A stretch of DNA of 15,057 nucleotides from Pseudomonadota bacterium (GCA_021847385.1 JAJZTV010000024.1:1-15057), one strand, 5' to 3'; numbered from the stretch's first letter, positions 7,624 through 14,400 are shown. Program-made: numbers and translations. Notes: generated from the sequence alone by a model not told the origin.

Positions 7624-10146
7624 ATGAAACCAAAAACACCGTCAGAGGCCCCCAAGTCGGGGACGTGCGCGCCGACAGCCTGGTACTGCAGCGCCATGGA
7701 GCAGCTGATCGAGGTGGTGCAGCAGTTGTCCATGGCCCGGGATCTCGACACCGTCATGGACATCACCCGCAAGGCCGCCAGAAGGCTCACGGGGGCCGAC
7801 GGGGCGACCTTCGTCTTGCGCGACGGCGACATGTGCTTCTACGCCGAAGAAGATGCCATCAGCCCGCTTTGGAAGGGGCAGCGGTTCCCGATGAAGATAT
7901 GCATCAGCGGCTGGGTGATGCTTAACCGGGAGCCGGCCGTGATCGAGGACATTTATGCCGACCCGCGCATTCCGGCCGATGCCTATCGCCCGACCTTTGT
8001 CCACAGCCTGGCCATGGTGCCGATCCGGACGATGGATCCCATCGGGGCGATAGGGAATTACTGGGCCAAGCAACATAAACCCACACCCGAGCAGGTCAAG
8101 GTGCTGCAAGCGCTTGCCGACACCACTGCGGTGGCCTTGGAAAACGTGCGGGTCTATTCGGAGCTCGATCGCCGCGTCAGTGAAAGAACCTCCGAACTGT
8201 CCGCCATCCTGGACAACGTGCAAGTCGGTATCCTCTTCGTGAGGGACGGCAATATCGAACGAGCCAATCCCAAGGCCGCCGATATATTCGGCATCCGGTC
8301 CACGAAAGAACTGCTCGGCATTCCGCTCGAACAATTATTTCGAACCGAGAAGGCCAAGGCCTCGATTCTGCGAAAGGCGGAATCGGCATTTGCATCGGGG
8401 CGGCTATACGACGTCGAGGCCAAGCTGTTGCGCCAGGACCAGTCGCCGTTTTGGGCGCATTTGGTGGCCAAATCGATCGGCACGGAAGCCTGTCCTGATA
8501 GCGGCATATGGCTGGTCGACGACATCAGCGTGGCCAAGGAAAGAGAAAACCTGCTGACCAAAATGAAATTGGCCGCGGAGGAATCGACTCAATTCAAGAG
8601 CGAATTCCTCGCCACGATGAGCCATGAAATTCGAACCCCGCTGACAGGCCTGCTCGGCATGTTGGAGCTGCTCTCCATGAGCAAGCTGGAACAGGAACAA
8701 AAAACGACCTTGAACGCGGCATGGGGTTCGGCCAGAAGTCTATTGCGCATCGTCAATGACATTCTCGATTGGTCGAAGATCCAAGAGGGCAAACTCGAGC
8801 TGTCCTTGCAATCGGTTTCTATCCCTCATGTGCTGCAAGAAGTCGTCAATACCTATTCGCGCATGGCGAGCGCGAAAAGCCTGACATTGTTGCAGCACGC
8901 CGATTCCCGGCTCAGCGCGGCCCACTTGGCCGATCCCTTGCGTCTTTCGCAGGTGCTGAATAATTTCGTCAGCAACGCCATTCGCTTTACCAAGCAGGGC
9001 GAAATTGAAATCCGCGCCGAGCTTATAAGGCAGGCCGAGAGTGGCGAACAGATCCGCTTTTCAGTCAAGGACACCGGGGTCGGCATCGCCAAGGACGTTC
9101 AAAAGCGCCTATTCCAACGCTATCGGCAGGAGAGTGCGGATACTGCGCGTATGTATGGGGGGACAGGTTTGGGGCTGGCGATCTGCCAACGCCTGGCTGA
9201 TTTGATGGATGGTCAAATTGAATTGGAGAGCGAACCGGGTTTGGGGTCTATCTTCAGTATCACGTTGACGCTACCGGTATCGGGTGTGCCTGGCGAGGCG
9301 ATGCAATACGCCCATCCTGATGTGGCGCAAGGTGCGGTTTCTCCGTTGTTCGATGGCAGCGAAACCAGCCCTCTGGTGCTGTCGGTGGATGATCATCCGA
9401 TCAATCGCGACCTGCTGGCCAGTCAACTCAAATTGCTCGGGTTGCGCGCGGTGACAGCAGAAAACGGAGAACAAGCCTTGACCAGATGGCGGCAGGGCGA
9501 TATCGCCATCGTGATCACCGATTGCCATATGCCGGAGATGGATGGCTATGCGCTGTCACAGGAGATTCGCAAGACTGAAGCGGAAGATGAACTACCGCAT
9601 ACTCCGATCATCGCCTGGACGGCCAATGCCCTCGCCGAGGAATCTCGCCGATGCCAAACCGCGGGTATGGATGATCTACTGGTCAAACCGGCTAGCGTGT
9701 CTCAATTAAAAAAAATGATCGAGAAATATTTGCCGGCGGTGACAAAGGCGGCGGGCCCAGCGTTGCCTGCTGAATCCGACAGGCCAAGCTCGCGGGAGGA
9801 TGCCCCCGTCGACCTTTCCATGCTGGCTCAAGTCGTGCCGGAGGTCTCGGCGCAATTGCAGACATTGCGTGAATTCGAAGCTTACCTCTATCCCGATTTC
9901 CAGCGTTTGACCGAGGCCATCGAAAAGGCCGAGCTGAATGAAGCGGCGACGATGGCACATCGCATGAACGGGTCCTGCAGGATGGTGGGGGCCAAATATC
10001 TCTCGGCGGCTTGTGCCGCCATTGAGCGATCTGCGCGCAACCAGGATATGAATGGGACGAGAACGGCAAAAATCTTGTTGGATAAAGCCGTCGAACAGTT
10101 CGGTGCCTATCTCGATGGCATTGGAGAACCCGAAGCGACGCCCTGA
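7624..10146 (+). CDS. Soluble hybrid sensor histidine kinase: GAF-PAS-HisKA-HATPase-REC-HPt
   Basis: An 840-residue multi-step phosphorelay kinase. Domains in order: GAF (about 27-165, with CISGWVM and PAVIEDIYADPRIP), a short coiled coil (about 160-190), PAS (about 193-300), HisKA with H-box MSHEIRTPLTGLLG (His334), and HATPase_c with N-box NNFVSNAIRF (Asn447/451), G1 DTGVGIA (Asp483) and G2 GGTGLGLAIC. A receiver follows (SVDDHPINRDLL; phospho-acceptor Asp633 in TDCHMPEMDG; Lys688 in LVKPA), then an HPt domain with His779 in AHRMNGSCRMVGA. All phosphotransfer residues are present. No transmembrane segment or signal peptide is seen, so the sensor is cytoplasmic and the GAF or PAS domain likely senses an internal cue. 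The ATG at 7624 lacks a strong Shine-Dalgarno. The EAL response-regulator gene follows after 11 bp and is the probable phosphorelay target. Confidence 0.93.
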   Translation: MKPKTPSEAPKSGTCAPTAWYCSAMEQLIEVVQQLSMARDLDTVMDITRKAARRLTGADGATFVLRDGDMCFYAEEDAISPLWKGQRFPMKICISGWVMLNREPAVIEDIYADPRIPADAYRPTFVHSLAMVPIRTMDPIGAIGNYWAKQHKPTPEQVKVLQALADTTAVALENVRVYSELDRRVSERTSELSAILDNVQVGILFVRDGNIERANPKAADIFGIRSTKELLGIPLEQLFRTEKAKASILRKAESAFASGRLYDVEAKLLRQDQSPFWAHLVAKSIGTEACPDSGIWLVDDISVAKERENLLTKMKLAAEESTQFKSEFLATMSHEIRTPLTGLLGMLELLSMSKLEQEQKTTLNAAWGSARSLLRIVNDILDWSKIQEGKLELSLQSVSIPHVLQEVVNTYSRMASAKSLTLLQHADSRLSAAHLADPLRLSQVLNNFVSNAIRFTKQGEIEIRAELIRQAESGEQIRFSVKDTGVGIAKDVQKRLFQRYRQESADTARMYGGTGLGLAICQRLADLMDGQIELESEPGLGSIFSITLTLPVSGVPGEAMQYAHPDVAQGAVSPLFDGSETSPLVLSVDDHPINRDLLASQLKLLGLRAVTAENGEQALTRWRQGDIAIVITDCHMPEMDGYALSQEIRKTEAEDELPHTPIIAWTANALAEESRRCQTAGMDDLLVKPASVSQLKKMIEKYLPAVTKAAGPALPAESDRPSSREDAPVDLSMLAQVVPEVSAQLQTLREFEAYLYPDFQRLTEAIEKAELNEAATMAHRMNGSCRMVGAKYLSAACAAIERSARNQDMNGTRTAKILLDKAVEQFGAYLDGIGEPEATP

Positions 10147-10157
10147 ACGAGAGCCGA

Positions 10158-12113
10158 ATGAAGATAGCGGATATGCATATCCTGGTGCTGGAAGACGACG
10201 ACTTTCAACGCCGTATGGTCGCCAACATGTGCCGTTCCTTGGGGCCGGCCTCTGTTTCGGAAGCGGCCGATGGCAAGCAAGCGCTGCAAATCATCGGTGA
10301 CGAGGCCGCCGATCCGGTCAATGTCGTGCTATGCGATTTACAAATGCCGGGTATGGACGGCATGGAATTTTTGCGCCACCTGAGCGAAGAGCGTAGCGAG
10401 GTCGGAATCGTCATCACCAGTGCACTGGATGGCAATCTGCTCGCTTCGGTCGGCAGAATGGCCAAGGTCTACGGTATCAGGCTGCTCGGCATAGTCGAAA
10501 AACCGATTGTATTGGCGCATCTCAAGGAACTTCTCGCTTCATATGAAAGCGAAGAGAGAAAGTGGCAGAAGCCGCCCACCGATGCAAAAAACTTCACGCT
10601 TGATGAAATACTACAAGGCATCGATGCAAATCAGTTTCAACCGTTCTTCCAACCCAAGGTGGATCTTAAATCAGGGCGTCTAATCGGCGCAGAAGCGCTG
10701 GCACGTTGGCTTCATCCGCAACATGGCGTAATCGATCCCTATGCCTTTATCCCCTTGCTCGAGCAGAGCGGGAAAATCGACGACCTGACTTTTCAGATGC
10801 TCGAAAAATCGGCCTCGGCCTGTCGTTCGTTTCACGACAAAGGGCAAATACTCGCCATCTCGGTCAATTTGTCGCTGTCCTCGCTGGCCGACCCGACGCT
10901 GGCGGACAAGGTCACCCACGTGGTGCGCAGCGCCGGCATCGAGCCGCAATACATCGTGCTGGAAATCACCGAGTCGGCCGCCATGACCGATGTGGCCTAC
11001 GCCTTGGAAAACCTGGCCCGCCTGCGCATGAACGGCTTCGCGCTGTCCATCGACGATTACGGCACCGGCTATTCCAGCTTGCAACAGCTCACGCGCATTG
11101 CCTTCAACGAGTTGAAGATCGATCAGTCTTTCGTGCAAGACTTCACGGCCAACGAGGCGCTGCGCATCGTGGTGGAGTCGAGCGTCGATATGGCGCATAA
11201 ACTCAAGATAAAGAGCACGGCCGAGGGGGTGGAAACGCAAAACGAATGGGATACGCTCAGGAGCGTAGGCTGCGATACGGCGCAAGGGTACTTCATCTCG
11301 AAGCCATTGGACATCACGGCGTTTTATGAATTCATGGCGAGTTATAGCTATAAAAGCCCGGCCATATCGCCACGGCCCGCCACGGCTCTCAGCAAGACCA
11401 ACATCCTGGTCGTCGACGACAACAACTTCGAGCGCAAGATCATCGTCCGCGTCCTGCACGATCTAGGGTTCGCCCATATCGCCGATACGAACGGCGGGGC
11501 CGCCGCACTCAAACTGCTCGAATCCAATACCTACGACCTGATCATTACCGATGTCTGCATGCCCGAGATCAGCGGCTTGATGCTCATCCAACTGATTCGG
11601 TCGGGTAAAACGCATGCCAAGCCGGATACCCGGGTCATGGTGGTGACCTCGTTCTCCCAGGCGGAGATACTCGGGGCCGCCTTGGCGCTGGATATCAATG
11701 GTTTCCTGGTCAAGCCGATCATCCCGGCCGTGTTGGACGAAAAGATTGCGCAGGCCTTGTCCGAGCGCCTGCACCTGCATCCGCCCCTGGCCTATGAAGC
11801 CGTCAAAACCGTGTTCAAGAGCCTGCCAAGCCCTGACCATCGGCCACCCAGCCGCAGCCCGGGAATGGTGGCCATTTCCCGTGGCGAGCCCAAAGCGCAC
11901 GACGGCGATGTGGGCCCGGGCGTGCGGCGTGTGGCGATACAAAAACTACACCCCGGCATGGTGCTCAAGGACAATCTGCATCTCGAAAACGAAATTTTGC
12001 TGTTGTCGCCCGGGCATGTCTTCACCGTGTCGTCGATCAACCGCCTAAACGACCTGAAGGGGCTGTTGAAGGAAGGCAGCGTCTTGGTCCAAGAAGCGCC
12101 GATGGCCGGCTAG
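10158..12113 (+). CDS. REC-EAL-REC response regulator, predicted c-di-GMP phosphodiesterase, with small C-terminal domain
   Basis: A 651-residue product. REC1 (about 6-130) has the acidic pocket LEDDD, phospho-acceptor Asp60 in CDLQMPGMDG and Lys115 in EKP. The EAL domain (about 145-395) keeps the catalytic set: Glu179 in GAEALARW, Asn237 in SVNLSL, Glu269/272 in LEITES, Asp299-Asp300 in IDDYGTGYSSL (loop 6), Lys320 in KIDQSF, Glu356 in AEGVE and Gln376 in QGYF. It should therefore hydrolyse c-di-GMP to pGpG. REC2 (about 414-535) has VVDDN, Asp465 in TDVCMPE and Lys519 in LVKP. A Pro/Ser-rich linker leads to a C-terminal piece (about 590-648; LHPGMVLKDNLHLENEILLLSPGHV) resembling the small domain often found at the end of REC-HD-GYP and HDOD regulators. 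It lies 11 bp after the kinase gene. The stop codon abuts the glnS remnant. Confidence 0.93.
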   Translation: MKIADMHILVLEDDDFQRRMVANMCRSLGPASVSEAADGKQALQIIGDEAADPVNVVLCDLQMPGMDGMEFLRHLSEERSEVGIVITSALDGNLLASVGRMAKVYGIRLLGIVEKPIVLAHLKELLASYESEERKWQKPPTDAKNFTLDEILQGIDANQFQPFFQPKVDLKSGRLIGAEALARWLHPQHGVIDPYAFIPLLEQSGKIDDLTFQMLEKSASACRSFHDKGQILAISVNLSLSSLADPTLADKVTHVVRSAGIEPQYIVLEITESAAMTDVAYALENLARLRMNGFALSIDDYGTGYSSLQQLTRIAFNELKIDQSFVQDFTANEALRIVVESSVDMAHKLKIKSTAEGVETQNEWDTLRSVGCDTAQGYFISKPLDITAFYEFMASYSYKSPAISPRPATALSKTNILVVDDNNFERKIIVRVLHDLGFAHIADTNGGAAALKLLESNTYDLIITDVCMPEISGLMLIQLIRSGKTHAKPDTRVMVVTSFSQAEILGAALALDINGFLVKPIIPAVLDEKIAQALSERLHLHPPLAYEAVKTVFKSLPSPDHRPPSRSPGMVAISRGEPKAHDGDVGPGVRRVAIQKLHPGMVLKDNLHLENEILLLSPGHVFTVSSINRLNDLKGLLKEGSVLVQEAPMAG

Positions 12114-12181
12114 GCTGGGTCGAGCCGGTGCTCGGCCGGGCGGTGACGCTGAAGGATTTGTGGGCGAAGGAGCAGGGCTGA
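12112..12181 (+). pseudogene. glnS: Remnant of the 3' end of glnS with an internal in-frame deletion
   Basis: Bases 12112-12130 (AGGCTGGGTCGAGCCGGTG) are identical to glnS 6974-6992. Bases 12137-12181 match glnS 7107-7151 at 42 of 45 positions, including the stop codon. The 114 bp between these blocks in glnS is replaced here by 6 bp (ctcggc), a net loss of 36 codons that keeps frame. Translated from 12116, it reads WVEPV-LG-RAVTLKDLWAKEQG-stop, against the intact gene ending RAVTLKDSWAKEQG. There is no start codon, and similarity stops immediately after the TGA. The first two bases are shared with the TAG stop of the EAL gene. It is a non-functional duplicate or recombination scar, not a gene. 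Confidence 0.88.
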
Positions 12182-12190
12182 GGCTCCTTC

Positions 12191-12229
12191 CGTCATCGCG
12201 AAGAGCGAAGCGACGCGGCGATCCATCGG
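12191..12229. repeat. REP-like intergenic repeat
   Basis: The sequence has imperfect dyad symmetry (ATCGCG near the left end, CGCGGCGAT on the right) around the GAGCGAAGCGA core. From memory it resembles a family of short intergenic repeats of the form GTCATTGCGAGG-AGCGAAGCGACG found in many proteobacterial genomes. Only one copy is in the window, so repetitiveness cannot be shown here. It lies between the glnS remnant and the end of the cassette region. Confidence 0.45.
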
Positions 12230-12289
12230 CTTACGCATTGCAGCGGCTTGGGCTCAGGGTTTCGTGCTAGCCACTAATCAAGGAGAGGC

Positions 12290-12359
12290 GGTCAGCTGTG
12301 TGATGCGTGAATGCAAGACCCCATCGCATTCGCACGAGTTCTGGAATAATGGGTTGGGC
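12290..12359 (-). other. Half-degenerate attC-like site at the tail of the cassette cluster
   Basis: On the minus strand, GCCCAAC (12359-12353) lies 10 nt after the cupin stop codon and is followed by CCATTATTCCAGAAC, closely matching the CCATCATTCCACCAG of the good site at 14332-14400. A hairpin with GCGAATGC and GCATTC arms follows. The expected closing core GTTRRRY is missing: the equivalent bases, about 12296-12290, read GCTGACC. The length (70 bp) equals that of the intact site (69 bp). It is probably a mutated attC at the end of the array. The remaining bases between 12182 and 12290 hold the REP-like repeat and nothing else I recognise. Confidence 0.5.
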
Positions 12360-12369
12360 GTCAGCGTTG

Positions 12370-12888
12370 TCATTCACCTTCCCAGTAGTTGAGCGATTCA
12401 CTCTCACGCCCGACAAACATGAAGCGTTGGGCTTTGCCATCTGGACCAGGAGGAAGCTCAGCAAGAACACCAAATTTTCCGGAGTTGGGATACTCGACGA
12501 GCTCGGGTGACAGCTTTGTGCTCACTGCAAGATATCGCAACTCCTCCGCGCCGGTATTGATGATTTGGTGCGCCGTTTCCTTACCGCCAGCGGGGCAAGC
12601 GATCACGTCGCCGACGCGAATTGGATATGCATTGTCACCAACATGGAGCTCGCCAGAGCCCTGCAACACGAAGAACATTTCTTCGTTTGCGTGATGATTA
12701 TGGGAAGGGAATGCACTCTTGCCAGGCGGTACGGCAGTGATGTTGTACCCGAGTCTTTGGGCACCAATGTAGGGGCCGATGAATGCCATCTTGGCTTCAA
12801 AACGTTCTGCGGCGGCACCCGAAGGAGCAAAGATGGGAGGCCTTGGTTCAAGGACGACATCGGCAATGTTGATGATGGGCTTAGCCAT
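12370..12888 (-). CDS. Cupin-domain protein (cassette gene)
   Basis: A single-domain cupin of 172 residues. Cupin motif 1 is seen as HNHHANEEMFFVLQGSGEL (metal ligands likely the two His of HxH plus Glu). Motif 2 is GDVIACPAGGKETAHQIIN, with the fourth ligand His. The fold binds a divalent metal and often a small carboxylate or sugar, but the substrate cannot be told from sequence. I chose the ATG at 12888 because GGAG sits 6 nt before it. The ATG at 12900, four codons upstream, has no Shine-Dalgarno but would also be in frame. The tail NYWEGE ends just before the attC-like site. Its upstream neighbour on the same strand is the SnoaL-like gene, with no clear attC between them, so the two may share a cassette. 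Confidence 0.88.
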   Translation of the reverse strand: MAKPIINIADVVLEPRPPIFAPSGAAAERFEAKMAFIGPYIGAQRLGYNITAVPPGKSAFPSHNHHANEEMFFVLQGSGELHVGDNAYPIRVGDVIACPAGGKETAHQIINTGAEELRYLAVSTKLSPELVEYPNSGKFGVLAELPPGPDGKAQRFMFVGRESESLNYWEGE

Positions 12889-12946
12889 TGGTTTCTCCAT
12901 CTGATTCGAATAACAAGATAACTGACCAGAGAGTATGAGTCGGAGT

Positions 12947-12961
12947 AGCCCGCTGCAGGCT
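12947..12961. repeat. Small intergenic hairpin between SnoaL-like and cupin genes
   Basis: AGCCCGCTGCAGGCT forms a compact imperfect stem just after the SnoaL-like stop codon. There is no T-run, so it is not a typical terminator. It may be a remnant of a decayed attC, since it sits where one is expected, but neither core site is recognisable around it. Confidence 0.3.
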
Positions 12962-12965
12962 GGCG

Positions 12966-13337
12966 TTATCCGTCCACCCCATGGAACACTTCGGCGCTCA
13001 CTACTAGCCCATTCTGACCGAAGGTGAGGTTCTCCGAGACACGTCTCTTCCGCCCATCGGTTTCAGAGAGGTAGATAATCGCCAACTCTTGCGAGTCGGC
13101 ATCCCACAACACACGGTCAACCACAAATTTCAGCGAGCCCACGTGCCCGATGGCCTTGTTCCAGTACTCACGCATTGATTGCTTGCCATGAATGGTGCCC
13201 ACACCCACGACGGCAAGAGCCGTCGGACTAGTGAATGAGACATTCTCGTCAAAATGCGCCAGGACACGTTCAACGGCAAGTTCGTTCCACGCCGCTGCCC
13301 ACTCCGCCGCAAACGCTCGCGCCTCATCATGCGTCAT
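12966..13337 (-). CDS. SnoaL/NTF2-like protein (cassette gene)
   Basis: A 123-residue single-domain protein of the NTF2-like superfamily. It starts with the amphipathic helix MTHDEARAFAAEWAAAWNELAVERVLAHFDENVSF in the family pattern, then IHGKQSMREYWNKAIGHVG and C-terminal strands ending AEVFHGVDG. Members bind small hydrophobic ligands or act as isomerases, cyclases or immunity-type binders; nothing here identifies the ligand. GGAGA lies just upstream of the ATG (AAAGGAGAATATG), which supports the start. The upstream attC at 13350-13411 puts it as the first gene of its cassette, running towards the cupin gene. There is no signal peptide, so it is cytoplasmic. Confidence 0.85.
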   Translation of the reverse strand: MTHDEARAFAAEWAAAWNELAVERVLAHFDENVSFTSPTALAVVGVGTIHGKQSMREYWNKAIGHVGSLKFVVDRVLWDADSQELAIIYLSETDGRKRRVSENLTFGQNGLVVSAEVFHGVDG

Positions 13338-13349
13338 ATTCTCTCCTTT

Positions 13350-13411
13350 GTGCCCAACGTTAAATTGGAGAGGTCGCTTCTGGCCTGTCCCTCTCGAATG
13401 CTGAGTCGGGC
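13350..13411 (-). other. attC-like recombination site after the AHSA1 gene
   Basis: On the minus strand, GCCCGAC (13411-13405; one mismatch to RYYYAAC) starts 1 nt after the AHSA1 stop and GTTGGGC (13356-13350; perfect GTTRRRY) closes the site, 62 bp in all. The inner arms TTCGAGAGG and CCTCTCCAA pair with a single C/C mismatch, and the loop contains GGCC. The SnoaL-like gene begins 13 nt beyond the closing core, as cassette genes do. Confidence 0.75.
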
Positions 13412-13412
13412 A

Positions 13413-13880
13413 TTACACTAGCGCACGCGCATTCTCCCTGATGTAGGCTTCCAGTTTCGCTAGGTGCTGTTTGCCACCCTCGATGGCACCATACTTCTCG
13501 ACCACCTCGTCGCGAGATTCCATGCTGGGGTAGAGCTGACGCAGAGTGATCAGGGTGCCAGTGGCCGTTTCTTCCAGGGTGACGGTGGTTTCGAACCATA
13601 TCCGTTCGCCGTCGCCGTGGTCGAAAACCAGCCTGGACGGGGGCGTGATTTCCTTGAACACTGAGCGATTGGGATAGCGGGTGCCGTCTGGCCCCACCAT
13701 CACGAACGTCCAAGCGCCGCCGACCCGGAAATCCATGGTCACATCTTCGTTCCTGAAACCGTCCGGGCCCCACCACTTGTTCACATGTTCTGGATCGGTC
13801 ATGGCCTTCCAGACCAGTTTGCCGGCGAAGGGTATTTCCCGTTGCAGCACCAATTCGCGTTCGTTTTTACTCGTTGCCAT
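13413..13880 (-). CDS. AHSA1/SRPBCC-domain protein (cassette gene, partner of the ArsR-type regulator)
   Basis: A 155-residue START/Bet v1-like (SRPBCC) protein of the AHSA1 group. Visible features are REIPFAGKLVWKAMTDPEHVNKWWGP, typical of the family N-terminus, MDFRVGGAWTFVMVGPDG, PPSRLVFDH, and the C-terminal helix EGGKQHLAKLEAYI. The fold has a deep hydrophobic ligand cavity; in this subfamily the ligand is usually unknown. It starts 10 nt after the regulator stop codon. The Shine-Dalgarno AAGGA overlaps that stop region and is 8 nt from the ATG, so the two genes form an operon. AHSA1 genes are commonly found next to ArsR-type regulators, and the pair is probably co-regulated from the palindrome upstream. 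Confidence 0.9.
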   Translation of the reverse strand: MATSKNERELVLQREIPFAGKLVWKAMTDPEHVNKWWGPDGFRNEDVTMDFRVGGAWTFVMVGPDGTRYPNRSVFKEITPPSRLVFDHGDGERIWFETTVTLEETATGTLITLRQLYPSMESRDEVVEKYGAIEGGKQHLAKLEAYIRENARALV

Positions 13881-13890
13881 CGCTTTATCC

Positions 13891-14223
13891 TTACTCTTGT
13901 CCCAAGCTATGTAGGTAGCCTTCCAAGCGGTCCAGACGGGATTCCCAGACCTTGCGCTGTTCCTCGATCCAGTCTGACGCCGCTTCTAAGGGGGCTTCTT
14001 CCAGCCGGCATGGGCGCCACTGGGCGTTTTTGCTCCGGCTGATCAGCTTGGCCCTCTCCATCACTTTCAGATGCTTGGTGACGGCCGGCAGAGACATGTT
14101 CAGGGGCTGGGCTAGTTCGCCCACTGTAGCCTCGCCTTTGCCCAGCCGCGCCAGCATGGCCCGGCGAGCCGGGTGAGCCAGGGCCATGAAAATCGCGTCA
14201 AGTCCAGTTTCGTAATTAACCAT
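13891..14223 (-). CDS. ArsR-family winged-helix transcriptional regulator (cassette gene)
   Basis: A 110-residue winged-helix repressor. MALAHPARRAMLARL is the characteristic N-terminal helix, and the helix-turn-helix covers about residues 33-56 (TVGELAQPLNMSLPAVTKHLKVMERAKLI). The metal-binding ELCVCDL-type motif of true ArsR/SmtB sensors is absent (TVGELAQPL here), so this is the non-metal subgroup often paired with AHSA1/SRPBCC genes. The start codon lies inside a 16-bp perfect palindrome and only a few bases from the -10 region, so the mRNA may be leaderless and self-repressed; no Shine-Dalgarno is seen. The gene is first in a two-gene cassette. Confidence 0.93.
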   Translation of the reverse strand: MVNYETGLDAIFMALAHPARRAMLARLGKGEATVGELAQPLNMSLPAVTKHLKVMERAKLISRSKNAQWRPCRLEEAPLEAASDWIEEQRKVWESRLDRLEGYLHSLGQE

Positions 14224-14231
14224 ATGGTTAA
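14216..14231. promoter_or_regulatory. 16-bp perfect palindromic operator over the ArsR-type start codon
   Basis: TTAACCATATGGTTAA is perfectly self-complementary and contains the minus-strand ATG (14223-14221). It overlaps the downstream edge of the -10 region. Dimeric winged-helix repressors bind such sites, so autorepression of the regulator/AHSA1 operon is the likely role. Confidence 0.7.
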
Positions 14232-14258
14232 ATTAAACAGCAATGGCTTTTCTGTCAA
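14230..14258 (-). promoter_or_regulatory. Promoter of the ArsR-type/AHSA1 cassette
   Basis: A perfect -35 TTGACA lies at 14258-14253 on the minus strand. Candidate -10 elements are TTTAAT (14237-14232, 15-bp spacer) and TAATTT (14235-14230, 17-bp spacer). Either puts the transcription start within a few bases of the ATG at 14223. The promoter lies inside the cassette, so expression need not depend on an integron promoter. Confidence 0.65.
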
Positions 14259-14331
14259 GGGCTGCATTGGAAAAAATCGGATGTTGTTCTTACTTACTTA
14301 GTTTGATTGCTACCGGCAGACGATAACTGAC

Positions 14332-14400
14332 GCCCAACGTCTGAATTCACCGGCCTTGCACGGCTTCTTGCGCAAGGTCTGGTGGAATGATGGGTTGGGC
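14332..14400 (-). other. attC-like recombination site with perfect core sites
   Basis: On the minus strand, GCCCAAC (14400-14394) opens and GTTGGGC (14338-14332) closes a 69-bp imperfect inverted repeat. Inner arms CCTTGC and GCAAGG are perfect, flanked by further pairing (GGTG with CACC) interrupted by single unpaired bases, as in attC extrahelical bases. The closing half GGTGAATTCAGACGTTGGGC is typical of attC sites. The stop codon of the 233-residue gene lies inside the site. Confidence 0.85.

Noticed and set aside
7439..7627. 62-codon GTG open frame upstream of the kinase gene
   Set aside because: Its composition is unlike a protein, and it lies where the operon leader is expected.
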